From assembly GCA_046538375.1 (NCBI GenBank), contig JBKHJA010000031.1:1-23152 (forward strand): a stretch of 23,152 nt of DNA, written 5' to 3'. Numbering within the stretch: position 1 is the stretch's first letter; each line of letters opens with the position of its first letter. Shown here one piece after another: positions 15,431-22,647 of the stretch. The notes under the pieces are model-generated. The model was not told the origin of the DNA, ran no database searches, and saw only the letters and a list, made by a program, of their open reading frames with translations. The position numbers and the translations under genes were made by a program. The stretch is from JBKHJA01 sp046538375. GTDB taxonomy: Bacteria > Acidobacteriota > Aminicenantia > Aminicenantales > Aminicenantaceae.

Positions 15431-17205
15431 TATTTTGAGATTACCCAGAGCTTTTGTCCCGGATAAATCTTTGATCGGGTGCTGAGCCCGTTGATGCGCA
15501 GCAAATAATTGAGGTTCATGTTGAATTTCTTGGCGATGTCGAAAGGAGTGTCACCTGGCCTCACTGTATAAACAACCGCTCCCTCTGGTTTACCTGATTG
15601 GATAACCAGCTTTTGCCCCACACGCAAAATATTGCTTCTGAGATTATTATCTCTTTTGATTGTATGGATAGTGGTGTTGAAGGCACGAGCGATGCGGTAT
15701 AGGGAGTCACCCCGTCTGACGATGTACACCAGCTTTTCCCTATCTGCAGTGAGTTCAAGAGAGGGGCTGGAACGGTAATATGTTCCTCGAGAAGGAATCT
15801 TCAGCCTTTGACCTGGTCTTATGAGATGCACGCGCCGCAGTCCACTCAACCGGGCGATAGCTCCAACTGAAGTCCTGTATCGGCTGGCTATTCCTGAGAG
15901 GGTTTCACCTCTCCGCACATAATGGATTATATAAGTGGCTTCAGGAGGAATCCAGCGCTGAATGGAGTTTATGCAGGCCAGAGTCCTGTCGCCGTAGCCT
16001 TCGGGGACCTTAAGAAGGTAGCGGTGGTCAGGAGTAGCTCCGTGACGGAGGTCCGGATTGAAAGCGGCCAGTTGGTCTTCAGGTAAGCCCAACGCTTTGG
16101 AAAGCTCTGTGAGTTTCACCGGGCGATGGATGGAGATGGACTCATATTTAAGAGGAGGATAAGGAGGGGGAAGGTTAAAGTCGTATTTTTCAGGATGGTT
16201 GATGATCAGAAGAGCAGCAATAAACCGAGGGACAAAACGGGCTGTTTCTCGAGGCAGCATCACATACAAATCCCAAAAGTTGTCAAGATATTTTGCGCGC
16301 TGATTACGGATAGTCCTCTGGACTCTGATTTCTCCGCAGTTGTAAGCGGCTAAGGCAGTGGTCCAGTCGCCAAACAATGAATGGAGCTCTTTCAGATATT
16401 TGATAGCTGCCCGGGTGGATTTCTCCGGGTCCATTCTTTCATCAATCCACCGGTCTCTCTTCAAGCCGAAACGGTACCCGGTGGAGGAGATAAACTGCCA
16501 CAGGCCCAAGGCCCGGGCTCGAGAAAAAGCTTTGACCTTAAACCAGCTTTCGATAAGAGGCAGCCAGGAAAGCTGTTCAGGGAGGCCGGACTTCTTCATT
16601 TCTGTAAGAATCATCTCCCGGTAAAGACCGGAACGCTGATAACCCTGTTCAAAGTATTTCCTCTCTTTGGTCTGGAAATTCTTGATTTCAGCTTTCACAT
16701 GTTTGTTTTCCACCAGGGGTATGGTCTGATTATTGTCTCCGGCGGTAATCAGACGAGAAGCATAGATCTCCTGTATTCTCTGGGCGATGAGGAGTCTCAG
16801 GTCGTTTTTTTCCTGGATGAGAGGGGAATCAGGGGGCAGATCTAATTTAAGGATGAGGCTGTAGGCCTCATCAAGAGCAGCCAAAGCGGTTTCAAAGTCC
16901 CCTCTTTCCCAGGCTGAAACCGCATCCTGGTAGGCATACAGAGCTTCTTCGAGGAGAGAAGAAGGATATCTTTCCATCTTCTCAGAAGCTTCCTGTTGAG
17001 GAACGATTTCCGGTTCAGGTTGAACCTCTTCCACAGGGGGTGGCGATTCTGTTTTCTCGACCTGTGGAGTGGTTTTTTCCTCAGCAGATGCTGGAGGAGG
17101 GCTTTCCACCAGCTTTGGGGTTGGCTTTTTATGACAGGAGACATTCCACAGGAATATAGAGAATATCAACAGGATGATGGGATATTTAAGTTTTTCTGAT
17201 CTCAA
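15430..17205 (-). CDS. Membrane-bound lytic murein transglycosylase with three LysM repeats (MltD-like)
   Basis: 591 residues with a hydrophobic leader (residues 9-22) ending in VSC, a probable lipoprotein signal with Cys24, although Asn at -3 is atypical. A proline/glutamate-rich linker (25-75) and a TPR-like helix pair (about 86-120) follow. The SLT domain (about 200-330) has the catalytic-type E219 in LPLIES, then ALGLWQFISSTGYRFG and ALAAYNCGE. Three LysM peptidoglycan-binding repeats end the protein (about 427-471, 492-535, 544-589). It probably cleaves peptidoglycan strands from the outer membrane. The start is TTG; no ATG precedes it in frame. It has its own promoter. Confidence 0.93.
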   Translation of the reverse strand: MRSEKLKYPIILLIFSIFLWNVSCHKKPTPKLVESPPPASAEEKTTPQVEKTESPPPVEEVQPEPEIVPQQEASEKMERYPSSLLEEALYAYQDAVSAWERGDFETALAALDEAYSLILKLDLPPDSPLIQEKNDLRLLIAQRIQEIYASRLITAGDNNQTIPLVENKHVKAEIKNFQTKERKYFEQGYQRSGLYREMILTEMKKSGLPEQLSWLPLIESWFKVKAFSRARALGLWQFISSTGYRFGLKRDRWIDERMDPEKSTRAAIKYLKELHSLFGDWTTALAAYNCGEIRVQRTIRNQRAKYLDNFWDLYVMLPRETARFVPRFIAALLIINHPEKYDFNLPPPYPPLKYESISIHRPVKLTELSKALGLPEDQLAAFNPDLRHGATPDHRYLLKVPEGYGDRTLACINSIQRWIPPEATYIIHYVRRGETLSGIASRYRTSVGAIARLSGLRRVHLIRPGQRLKIPSRGTYYRSSPSLELTADREKLVYIVRRGDSLYRIARAFNTTIHTIKRDNNLRSNILRVGQKLVIQSGKPEGAVVYTVRPGDTPFDIAKKFNMNLNYLLRINGLSTRSKIYPGQKLWVISK

Positions 17206-17223
17206 TTTTTCTAAAAGATTAAA

Positions 17224-17252
17224 CTTATATCATGGACTGTTCCCAGAGTCAA
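17224..17252 (-). promoter_or_regulatory. Sigma70-type promoter for the transglycosylase gene
   Basis: On the minus strand TTGACT (17252-17247) and TATAAG (17229-17224) are 17 bp apart, close to consensus. Transcription would start about 12 bases before the TTG start codon at 17205, giving a very short leader. Confidence 0.6.
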
Positions 17253-17271
17253 ACGCTTTCCTGCTGTAGCA

Positions 17272-17556
17272 TCAATTCCGCAACTTAGGATAAAGAGCAG
17301 TCAAGAATGTTATCAGAAATACTCGCTCCTCTCTTCGGCTGCCATCAAAAGCTCCACACTGAATCCTCGCAAACCCACACTTCGGGTTGCCGCAGTCCAG
17401 ATACCTCTCCACAACCTCATGCACAATGTAACGAAGATAGCCATAATCTCTCTCCCATCGGTTCTCATATTCCAGGAGAAATCTATGGAAGTAATGGAAG
17501 AAGACTCGGTAGAAAATACTGCGTTCCGGATGATGCTGGTGATAAATCCCTGCCAT
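17272..17556 (-). pseudogene. IS91-type transposase, N-terminal zinc-binding remnant
   Basis: The 94-codon frame begins HHPERSIFYRVFFHYFHRF, followed by REVVERYLDCG-like residues (HEVVERYLDCGNPKCGFARI). This is the start of the zinc-binding domain carried by IS91-family (Y2, rolling-circle) transposases. After the cysteine near residue 67 the resemblance ends. The remaining zinc ligands and the whole catalytic Y2 domain are absent, and the frame stops at 17272. It is therefore a fragment, not a working gene. Its last part contains one copy of a 43-bp repeat also found at 19201-19243. Confidence 0.72.
17313..17355 (+). repeat. Degenerate 43-bp direct repeat, copy 1
   Basis: Matches 19201-19243 at 35 of 43 positions in the same orientation, with a 15-bp exact core (GCTGCCATCAAAAGC, 17338-17352). 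It lies within the IS91-type transposase remnant. The matched segments are gap-free. Confidence 0.6.
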
Positions 17557-17929
17557 GACAGGGACAGGGATTCAAGAAACGGGCCGGAACAGAACCTGCA
17601 GGATATACTGCCTCTGGAAAGGATCCTCTTTTATCAGTGCTTTCTTTCGAAAACGGTAAACAAAGGAAGATAGTGAAAGGATGGTCAAGTCAACAGATGT
17701 GGACTTAGACGAAGAGTCAGAATATCAGAAATTCTTTGTTTTATCCTTGACCTCATCTTTTTTCCTGCGATATTTTCATTCTGGGATGTCAGGGGATGTA
17801 AATTGAGGAAAATGGTGAGAGTTTTGCCGCAAGCACAAAAAAGAAATTCCTTTTATGGTGATGTGATGCAAGTAATTTCTTTAGCACCCTCTTTCTTTTC
17901 CTCTTTTTTATGATTATGGCGATGAATAT
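17557..17929. other. Stretch with no convincing gene
   Basis: Between the transposase remnant and the scrambled zinc-ribbon area I see no gene that I can support. There is a short tandem GACAGG duplication around 17563-17574. A TTGACC/TATTTT pair on the plus strand (17747-17776) has an 18-bp spacer but no gene that it clearly serves. Confidence 0.5.
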
Positions 17930-18142
17930 GAGGGCAAGCAGGATGGGAATTCCTATCAGCCGGTGTTTTTTATGGTCTCTGCGGCTGGTGAGGCGCTTTT
18001 GCCCACCAGCAACGACTTGCCGATTGCCGATGCAGAAGATTGTGGCCACGGATAGCTTTGCCGATGAGCAAGGCAACAAAGTGCCAGCCACCCACTACGG
18101 CATGAGCAAAGATTTCCCGATGGAACTGCTGGTGACAGGCCG
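17930..18142 (+). pseudogene. Possible plus-strand coding remnant with a frameshift
   Basis: Read on the plus strand, 17905-18040 has an open frame rich in G-first codons (YDYGDEYEGKQDGNSY then QPVFFMVSAAGEALLPTSND and LPIADAED). After a one-frame jump near 18043 it goes on as KIVATDSFADEQGNKVPATH then YGMSKDFPMELLVTG. The codon pattern is typical of real genes, but I recognise no family. It lies opposite the zinc-ribbon frame. Antisense of a hydrophobic segment can also look hydrophilic, so this is a weak call. Confidence 0.25.
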
Positions 18143-18269
18143 GTCCTTGTATGGTCTTTGTGCGCAGGACAGAGATCTCTTCTGGTGGTGCGAACCTTGT
18201 CCCGCATTTTCCGCAGAAAAGGGTGTCATCGGGATTCTCATGCAGGCAGTTAGGACAGGTATTGGACAT
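17970..18269 (-). CDS. Zinc-ribbon N-terminus, probably a truncated or frameshifted gene
   Basis: The first about 45 residues (18269 down to about 18135) form a clear zinc ribbon: MSNTCPNCLHENPDDTLFCG then KCGTRFAPPEEISV, with two CxxC pairs. From memory, this kind of start precedes Ser/Thr protein kinases in Aminicenantes-like genomes, but no kinase domain follows. The remaining 50 residues have no recognised pattern. In the next minus-strand frame (17789-18091) there is one hydrophobic segment (LIGIPILLALIFIAIII) with a basic tail, so a frameshifted zinc-ribbon membrane protein is possible. No good ribosome-binding site precedes the ATG. Confidence 0.5.
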   Translation of the reverse strand: MSNTCPNCLHENPDDTLFCGKCGTRFAPPEEISVLRTKTIQGPACHQQFHREIFAHAVVGGWHFVALLIGKAIRGHNLLHRQSASRCWWAKAPHQPQRP

Positions 18270-18350
18270 TTTTATTTTTTTTACTTTGATAAAAGGTTAA
18301 CAAGGAATCCCAGAGGTTTCAACAGCCTGAATAGGTCAAGATGAATGCGT

Positions 18351-18758
18351 TCAGCGTTTCCTTTTTTTCTCTTTTTCCCAGAATTCTCTTGGAGTCACAA
18401 TGGAGGTTTTGTGGAATTGCTTAAGAACAAGAAGATCCCTGTCGCCCGTTACGATAAAATCAGGCCGCATTTTTTCTGCTACCCCAAGTATGTGAATATC
18501 TTTCTCATCTCGACAGGCGCTCTTTTCTACCAAAGCTTGTTCGCCAAGAAAACAGCTTTCTCTTAGATAATCGATGATCAATTGCACATTTTCAGCCGGC
18601 ATCTTCAATTTTTTAAATAGATGAGCTGACAGCTCGGATAAAATGGCCTCGCTGATAAGGATGGTGTGTTTTTCCAGGCAAAGCTCGAACACAGCTTGAG
18701 CCAAGCCCCGGGCAGCAAAGGCAGAAAAAATAACATTCGTATCGAACAGGACTCTCAT
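18351..18758 (-). CDS. PIN-domain toxin of a type II toxin-antitoxin pair
   Basis: 135 residues with the PIN nuclease layout: RVLFDTNVIFSA at the start (D6, N8), ILISEAILSEL with E42, CRDEKDIHIL with D84 and D87, and FIVTGDRDLL with D106 and D108. It resembles the small 'PIN family putative toxin' group (COG1569 type). PIN toxins cut RNA with bound Mg or Mn. The ATG overlaps the end of the upstream antitoxin gene by 4 bp, as expected for a coupled pair. Confidence 0.88.
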   Translation of the reverse strand: MRVLFDTNVIFSAFAARGLAQAVFELCLEKHTILISEAILSELSAHLFKKLKMPAENVQLIIDYLRESCFLGEQALVEKSACRDEKDIHILGVAEKMRPDFIVTGDRDLLVLKQFHKTSIVTPREFWEKEKKRKR

Positions 18759-18973
18759 GAAATCAGTTTGTACACATCTTCATCCGTCAAAATGCCCTGC
18801 GCCTCAGCAAAAGGAAGAACCATTTCTCTCAGTTTACGGAATCGATAGAGCAAAACGTATTTTCTTAAGGATTCTCGAACTAAGTTGCTAAGGGGGATAC
18901 CTTCCTTTTTGCTGATTTCCTTCAGGTCTTTCCTTAAATCGTCGGGGATCCTAACGGTCATGGTTTGACTCAT
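18755..18973 (-). CDS. Ribbon-helix-helix antitoxin
   Basis: 72 residues: SQTMTVRIPDDLRKDLKEIS then KKEGIPLSNLVRESLRKYVL, the beta strand plus two helices of a RHH (CopG/MetJ-like) DNA-binding domain. The last 25 residues (LPFAEAQGILTDEDVYKLIS) are the probable toxin-binding part. GAGGAG is 7 bp before the ATG. It is the first gene of the pair and would repress its own promoter. Confidence 0.85.
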   Translation of the reverse strand: MSQTMTVRIPDDLRKDLKEISKKEGIPLSNLVRESLRKYVLLYRFRKLREMVLPFAEAQGILTDEDVYKLIS

Positions 18974-18990
18974 TTGATATCTCCTCGTAC

Positions 18991-19022
18991 TACAATGTAA
19001 TGCATAATCCCTTATCTGTCAA
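18991..19022 (-). promoter_or_regulatory. Promoter and possible operator of the toxin-antitoxin pair
   Basis: TTGACA (19022-19017) and TACATT (18999-18994) on the minus strand are 17 bp apart. The -10 lies in the inverted repeat TACAATGTA (18991-18999) and next to ATGCAT, a plausible site for the RHH antitoxin. The operator part is inference. Confidence 0.55.
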
Positions 19023-19261
19023 GGTCATTCTTGCCCATCCTAGTCCATTGATGTTCTCCGCACTTTTTCCTGTCGGACTATCTCTCTGGTGGTTCGATGT
19101 CTTGGCGGAGAAGCCATGCGGCGCGAAATGATTATTCCAATCCCATCTTTGTTGGGTAGACTTTTCTCTCCAAATAGACAGAAAACAACCACAGAGGCTC
19201 TCAGAAATATTTCCCCATCTCCTCAGCTGCCATCAAAAGCCCCTTTCCTGTTCTGCTCTGA
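19023..19261. other. Stretch with no gene between the toxin-antitoxin promoter and the hydrolase remnant
   Basis: The only structure seen is the second copy of the 43-bp repeat (19201-19243). A plus-strand frame (19089-19442) is open but shows low-complexity proline/serine-rich content and no family resemblance. Confidence 0.5.
19201..19243 (+). repeat. Degenerate 43-bp direct repeat, copy 2
   Basis: Partner of 17313-17355 (35 of 43 identical, core 19226-19240). No transposase-like frame continues on either side of this copy. Confidence 0.6.
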
Positions 19262-19681
19262 GGTTCCCGTACTGGTAAGAGACCTTGGCCTCGGACTCCC
19301 GCACAGGTCAGGCCCCTCCACCCTCACTGCATCATGGCCTCCAACCATCACAAGGCCTACGGCTTTGATCCCCACCAGCCCCATCTCTCATTCGGAAGGC
19401 CTGCCTCTTTCTCCTCCCGCTGGCGCTATGAGGCGGGTATGAACGAACTTGAAGCCTGGATACGCACAGGAAAATCTTTAGGACTTCCAGAGGCCAAGCG
19501 GCTGCTTCAAATCGTTTCCCACGCCAGCACTGAATATTCCGTTATCTTTTCAGCCAACCAGAAGCGTATTCTGGTGGCGGCGGACGACCTTAAAACCGAT
19601 ATGTGGGATGCTCCCTATCTGAGATGGAGGGAATACCGATTCCAGGAGCTTTTCCCCGCCTCTTATCACGCCGATCAGTAA
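19262..19681 (+). pseudogene. C-terminal remnant of a hydrolase-like protein (possibly peptidase C45-like)
   Basis: The frame is open only after a TGA at 19259-19261 and ends at 19681. It reads HPHCIMASNHHKAYGFDP near 19317 and, further on, WRYEAGMNELEAWIRTGKSL, LLQIVSHASTEYSVIF and ADDLKTDMWDAPYLRWREYR. This looks like the last about 130 residues of a real protein. From memory the blocks resemble C-termini of acyl-CoA:6-aminopenicillanate acyltransferase-like (C45) proteins, but I cannot confirm it. The N-terminal catalytic part is missing and there is no start site, so it is a remnant. It lies 109 bp before the AEH-like gene. Confidence 0.45.
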
Positions 19682-19719
19682 CTTGGAATCTGCTCCGGTC
19701 ACTGGCTGTCCCGCAGTTT

Positions 19720-19748
19720 TTGACTTCAATTTTATCCCGTGCTATATA
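19720..19748 (+). promoter_or_regulatory. Sigma70-type promoter for the AEH-like hydrolase
   Basis: TTGACT (19720-19725), a 17-bp spacer and TATATA (19743-19748) precede the ATG at 19791, leaving room for a leader of about 35 bases. Confidence 0.6.
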
Positions 19749-19790
19749 TTTTAAGTCTTTAAATTCTTGATCCTAAACTGGAGATCTGCC

Positions 19791-21668
19791 ATGAGAACAT
19801 TCAAAAAGATTCCCGGCCGCCGTGCTGCTGCTTTAGGAATAGGTCTGTTTATAGCCGCCGGCTTAGTTTTTGGCCAGAATTTCGATATCCAGGCAAACTA
19901 CACCAAGGCGGAGTATCTTATTCCTATGCGGGACGGCGTCAAACTCTATACCCAGGTTTATACCCCCAGGGATAAGAGTCATAACTATCCCATCCTTCTT
20001 TTTCGTACTCCCTATTCAGTGGGCTATTACGGGCCTGACAGATTTAGATCCTACCTGGGTCCGAACAGGGCTTATGCTGAGGAAGGATTCATCTTTGTTT
20101 ACCAGGATGTAAGAGGAAAATTTAAATCCGAAGGGGAGTTTGTGGTGATGAGGCCTCACAAGTCAGTCAAGCGGAGCCCTCAGGATACTGATGAAAGCAG
20201 TGACACTTATGATACCATTGAATGGCTGCTTGAAAATATCCCCAATCATAACGGGCGCGTAGGGCAGTGGGGAATATCCTATCCTGCGTTTCAGACCGTC
20301 ATGGGAATGATCGATGCCCACCCGGCACTTAAGGCTTCCTCCCCTCAAGCCTCTCCTTCTGATATGTGGATAGGAGATGATTTCCACCACAACGGTGCTT
20401 TCCGGCTGATGTATACCTTTGGATGGCTGGCGCACAACGCCCAGATAAGGTCAGAGACCAAAGAGAAGCGGGTGGCCAGATTCGATTACGGAACACCGGA
20501 TGGATACAAATTCTTCCTGGAGCTTGGCCCTGTCTCTAATGTTGATAAAAAATATTTCAACGGCCGTGTTCCCACCTGGAATGAGTATATGGAGCACGGC
20601 GATTACGACCAGTACTGGAAGAAGCAGAATATGCTCCAGTATCTGGGGAACATCAAGCCCGCTGTTTTAAACGTTGCCGGGTGGTTCGATGCCGAAGATT
20701 TCTACGGCCCCATGAGTATCTACTATACTATCGAGAAGAAAAATCCAAAGAATAAAAGCACACTTGTGGTTGGTCCCTGGCTTCACGGCGGATGGGCGAG
20801 GATGGACGGAGATTCTCTTGGGAATATCCGGTTCGATTCAAAAACTGGAGTATACTTCAGGGAAAAAGTAGAGTATCCGTTTTTTAACTACTATTTGAAA
20901 GATAAAGGGCAGTTTAATCTGCCTGAAGCGCTGGTTTTTGTGACCGGCCTCAATGAATGGAAAGCGTATGAGCATTGGCCCCCCAGAGAAACTGAAGAGA
21001 AGAATCTCTACCTGCACGCTGACGGGAAGCTCTCCTTTGACCCTCCCTCTGAAAAAGACACCAACGATTCTTTCATCAGTGACCCCCATAAACCTGTTCC
21101 CTATACCTCGGAGATTCGGACCTCCCAGGGGCATTTGTGGATGGTCGAAGACCAGAGATTTGCAGCCCGAAGGCCTGATGTCCTGGTTTACCAGACAGAT
21201 ATCCTGAAAGAGGACATCACTGTTGCCGGACCTCTAATTGCCGCTCTTTATGTATCGACCACCGGAACCGATGCCGACTGGGTGGTTAAATTGATCGATG
21301 TTTATCCCGGTGATGCTCCTGACAACGAACACAATCCCTGCAACGTGAGAATGGGAGATTTCCAGATGCTGGTGGGTGCAGACGTCTTCAGGGGCAAGTA
21401 CCGCAACAGCTTTGAACATCCCGAGCCTTTTGCGCCCGGCAAGATAGCTAAGATAGAGTACGACCTGAGGGACAAATGTCACTGTTTCCGCAAAGGACAC
21501 AGAATCATGGTCCAGATCCAGAGCACCTGGTTTCCCCTTATCGACCGCAACCCGCAGAAGTTTGTGGATATCTACCATGCCCAGGAATCCGATTTCCAGA
21601 AGGCAACCCATAGAGTCTACCGGTCGTCAAAATTTCCTTCCCACCTCAAAATAAGAGTCTTGAAGTGA
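19791..21668 (+). CDS. Secreted CocE/NonD-type alpha/beta hydrolase, alpha-amino-acid ester hydrolase-like
   Basis: 625 residues from ATG 19791, with GGAG 7 bp upstream; a longer TTG-initiated form (19767) is less likely. The N-terminus is a signal peptide (basic residues, then GIGLFIAAGLVFG, likely cut near residue 28). The catalytic triad reads S163 (GISY), D300 (WFDAED) and H332 (GPWLHGG). D197, E302 and D303 line up in spacing with the carboxylate cluster that lets alpha-amino-acid ester hydrolases bind the substrate amino group. The C-terminal half is the X-Pro peptidase jelly-roll domain. The enzyme probably hydrolyses small amino acid esters or amides outside the cytoplasm; the substrate is not known. 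Confidence 0.88.
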   Translation: MRTFKKIPGRRAAALGIGLFIAAGLVFGQNFDIQANYTKAEYLIPMRDGVKLYTQVYTPRDKSHNYPILLFRTPYSVGYYGPDRFRSYLGPNRAYAEEGFIFVYQDVRGKFKSEGEFVVMRPHKSVKRSPQDTDESSDTYDTIEWLLENIPNHNGRVGQWGISYPAFQTVMGMIDAHPALKASSPQASPSDMWIGDDFHHNGAFRLMYTFGWLAHNAQIRSETKEKRVARFDYGTPDGYKFFLELGPVSNVDKKYFNGRVPTWNEYMEHGDYDQYWKKQNMLQYLGNIKPAVLNVAGWFDAEDFYGPMSIYYTIEKKNPKNKSTLVVGPWLHGGWARMDGDSLGNIRFDSKTGVYFREKVEYPFFNYYLKDKGQFNLPEALVFVTGLNEWKAYEHWPPRETEEKNLYLHADGKLSFDPPSEKDTNDSFISDPHKPVPYTSEIRTSQGHLWMVEDQRFAARRPDVLVYQTDILKEDITVAGPLIAALYVSTTGTDADWVVKLIDVYPGDAPDNEHNPCNVRMGDFQMLVGADVFRGKYRNSFEHPEPFAPGKIAKIEYDLRDKCHCFRKGHRIMVQIQSTWFPLIDRNPQKFVDIYHAQESDFQKATHRVYRSSKFPSHLKIRVLK

Positions 21669-21909
21669 ATATTTTGGGATCAGACTTTGTCATGAAAAGA
21701 TGCTCCAGGGCAAGCGGTAACTGATATTCCCTCCTTTATCTGAATGATTGAAAGTTCGATTGGTCCTTGAAAGAAAAATTCTACTTTAAAAAGCAAGGGG
21801 GATGCAAAACAACACCTTTACCACTTTTACAAGAATATCGTTTGCCCATAGCCAATCCGATAATGAAAGTATATTATGATAAAAGCAAGATGAAAGGCAA
21901 AAAAGAAAG
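21669..21909. other. Intergenic region before the radical SAM gene
   Basis: 241 bp, AT-rich. A TATATT/TATGAT stretch near 21871-21882 could be a -10 box, but no good -35 is seen. No hairpin followed by a T run ends the hydrolase gene. Confidence 0.4.
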
Positions 21910-22644
21910 ATGTTGAAATTACCGTTTGATCCTCTTCAGCGTTCCAAAGAGGTAGAATCTTTAGTCATGCAAGAGGATAAGAGGTTATATCACAGGTTTA
22001 GGCCTGCTCCTTATTATGGAGGAATTGCGACAGCAGATGCAGTGGGATGCTCTTTCCTTTGTGCCTATTGCTGGAACTACTTCAGGAATTTAAATCCAAC
22101 CCGTTTCAAGAATTTCTATTCTCCACAAGCTGTGGCTTCAAGGTTTCTCAACATTGCTGGAAAGAAGTCCTTTCATCTCTTCAGGATAAGCGGAGCTGAG
22201 CCGATTTTGGGCGAAAAATCTCTTGGCCACCTGGTCAAGGTGATCAGAATCATATTCGAAAGCAGACCCCGCTCCAGATTTATCCTGGAGACAAATGGTT
22301 TTTTTCTTGGCTATAAAGTCGGCCTGGCTGAGAGACTGAGATTTAAAAATCTATATATCCGAGTATGCTTGAAAGGTACGGATGAAGAATCCTTTGAGCT
22401 CATCACAGGAGCCAAGAGAGAATTTTTCGATTATCCTCTGAGAGCTCTCAAAGCGTTGGAGGATAAAGGTATAAAGGCTTGGCCTGCATTGATGAAAGAT
22501 CTTTTTTCTACTAAAGAAATCAGCCAATTAGAAAATCTTCTGGGTGGATGGAATATAGACGCCGAACTCGAGCTCGAAGGACTGGAGGCCTATCCTTTTG
22601 TGGTAGAGAATATGAAGAAAAGAAAGGTTCAGGTCAAGTATTAA
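21910..22644 (+). CDS. Radical SAM protein of unknown substrate
   Basis: 244 residues. The iron-sulphur motif Cx3CxxC is C47, C51 and C54 (GCSFLCAYCW), and the following NYFRNLNPTRFKNFYSP is distinctive. Later blocks fit a partial TIM barrel: HLFRISGAEPILG near residue 94 (the GGE-like site), FILETNGFFLG near 124 and YIRVCLKGTDEESFELITGA near 145. The size is that of activating enzymes or small radical SAM proteins without an extra cluster domain. It may activate a partner enzyme or act alone; no partner gene is next to it. It converges on the holin-like gene with a 3-bp gap. Confidence 0.85.
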   Translation: MLKLPFDPLQRSKEVESLVMQEDKRLYHRFRPAPYYGGIATADAVGCSFLCAYCWNYFRNLNPTRFKNFYSPQAVASRFLNIAGKKSFHLFRISGAEPILGEKSLGHLVKVIRIIFESRPRSRFILETNGFFLGYKVGLAERLRFKNLYIRVCLKGTDEESFELITGAKREFFDYPLRALKALEDKGIKAWPALMKDLFSTKEISQLENLLGGWNIDAELELEGLEAYPFVVENMKKRKVQVKY

Positions 22645-22647
22645 TCC

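Noticed and set aside
17179..17558. Plus-strand open frames around the transposase remnant
   Set aside because: They are antisense to the recognisable zinc-binding domain on the minus strand.
17747..17776. Plus-strand TTGACC/TATTTT promoter-like pair
   Set aside because: The spacer is 18 bp, the matches are imperfect, and no supported plus-strand gene follows.
17910..18344. 144-codon plus-strand open frame as a complete gene
   Set aside because: It runs through the clear minus-strand zinc ribbon, lacks a ribosome-binding site, and only its middle looks coding.
19089..19442. 117-codon plus-strand frame
   Set aside because: It is proline/serine-rich without any family pattern and overlaps a better frame (19262-19681) that shows real-protein blocks.
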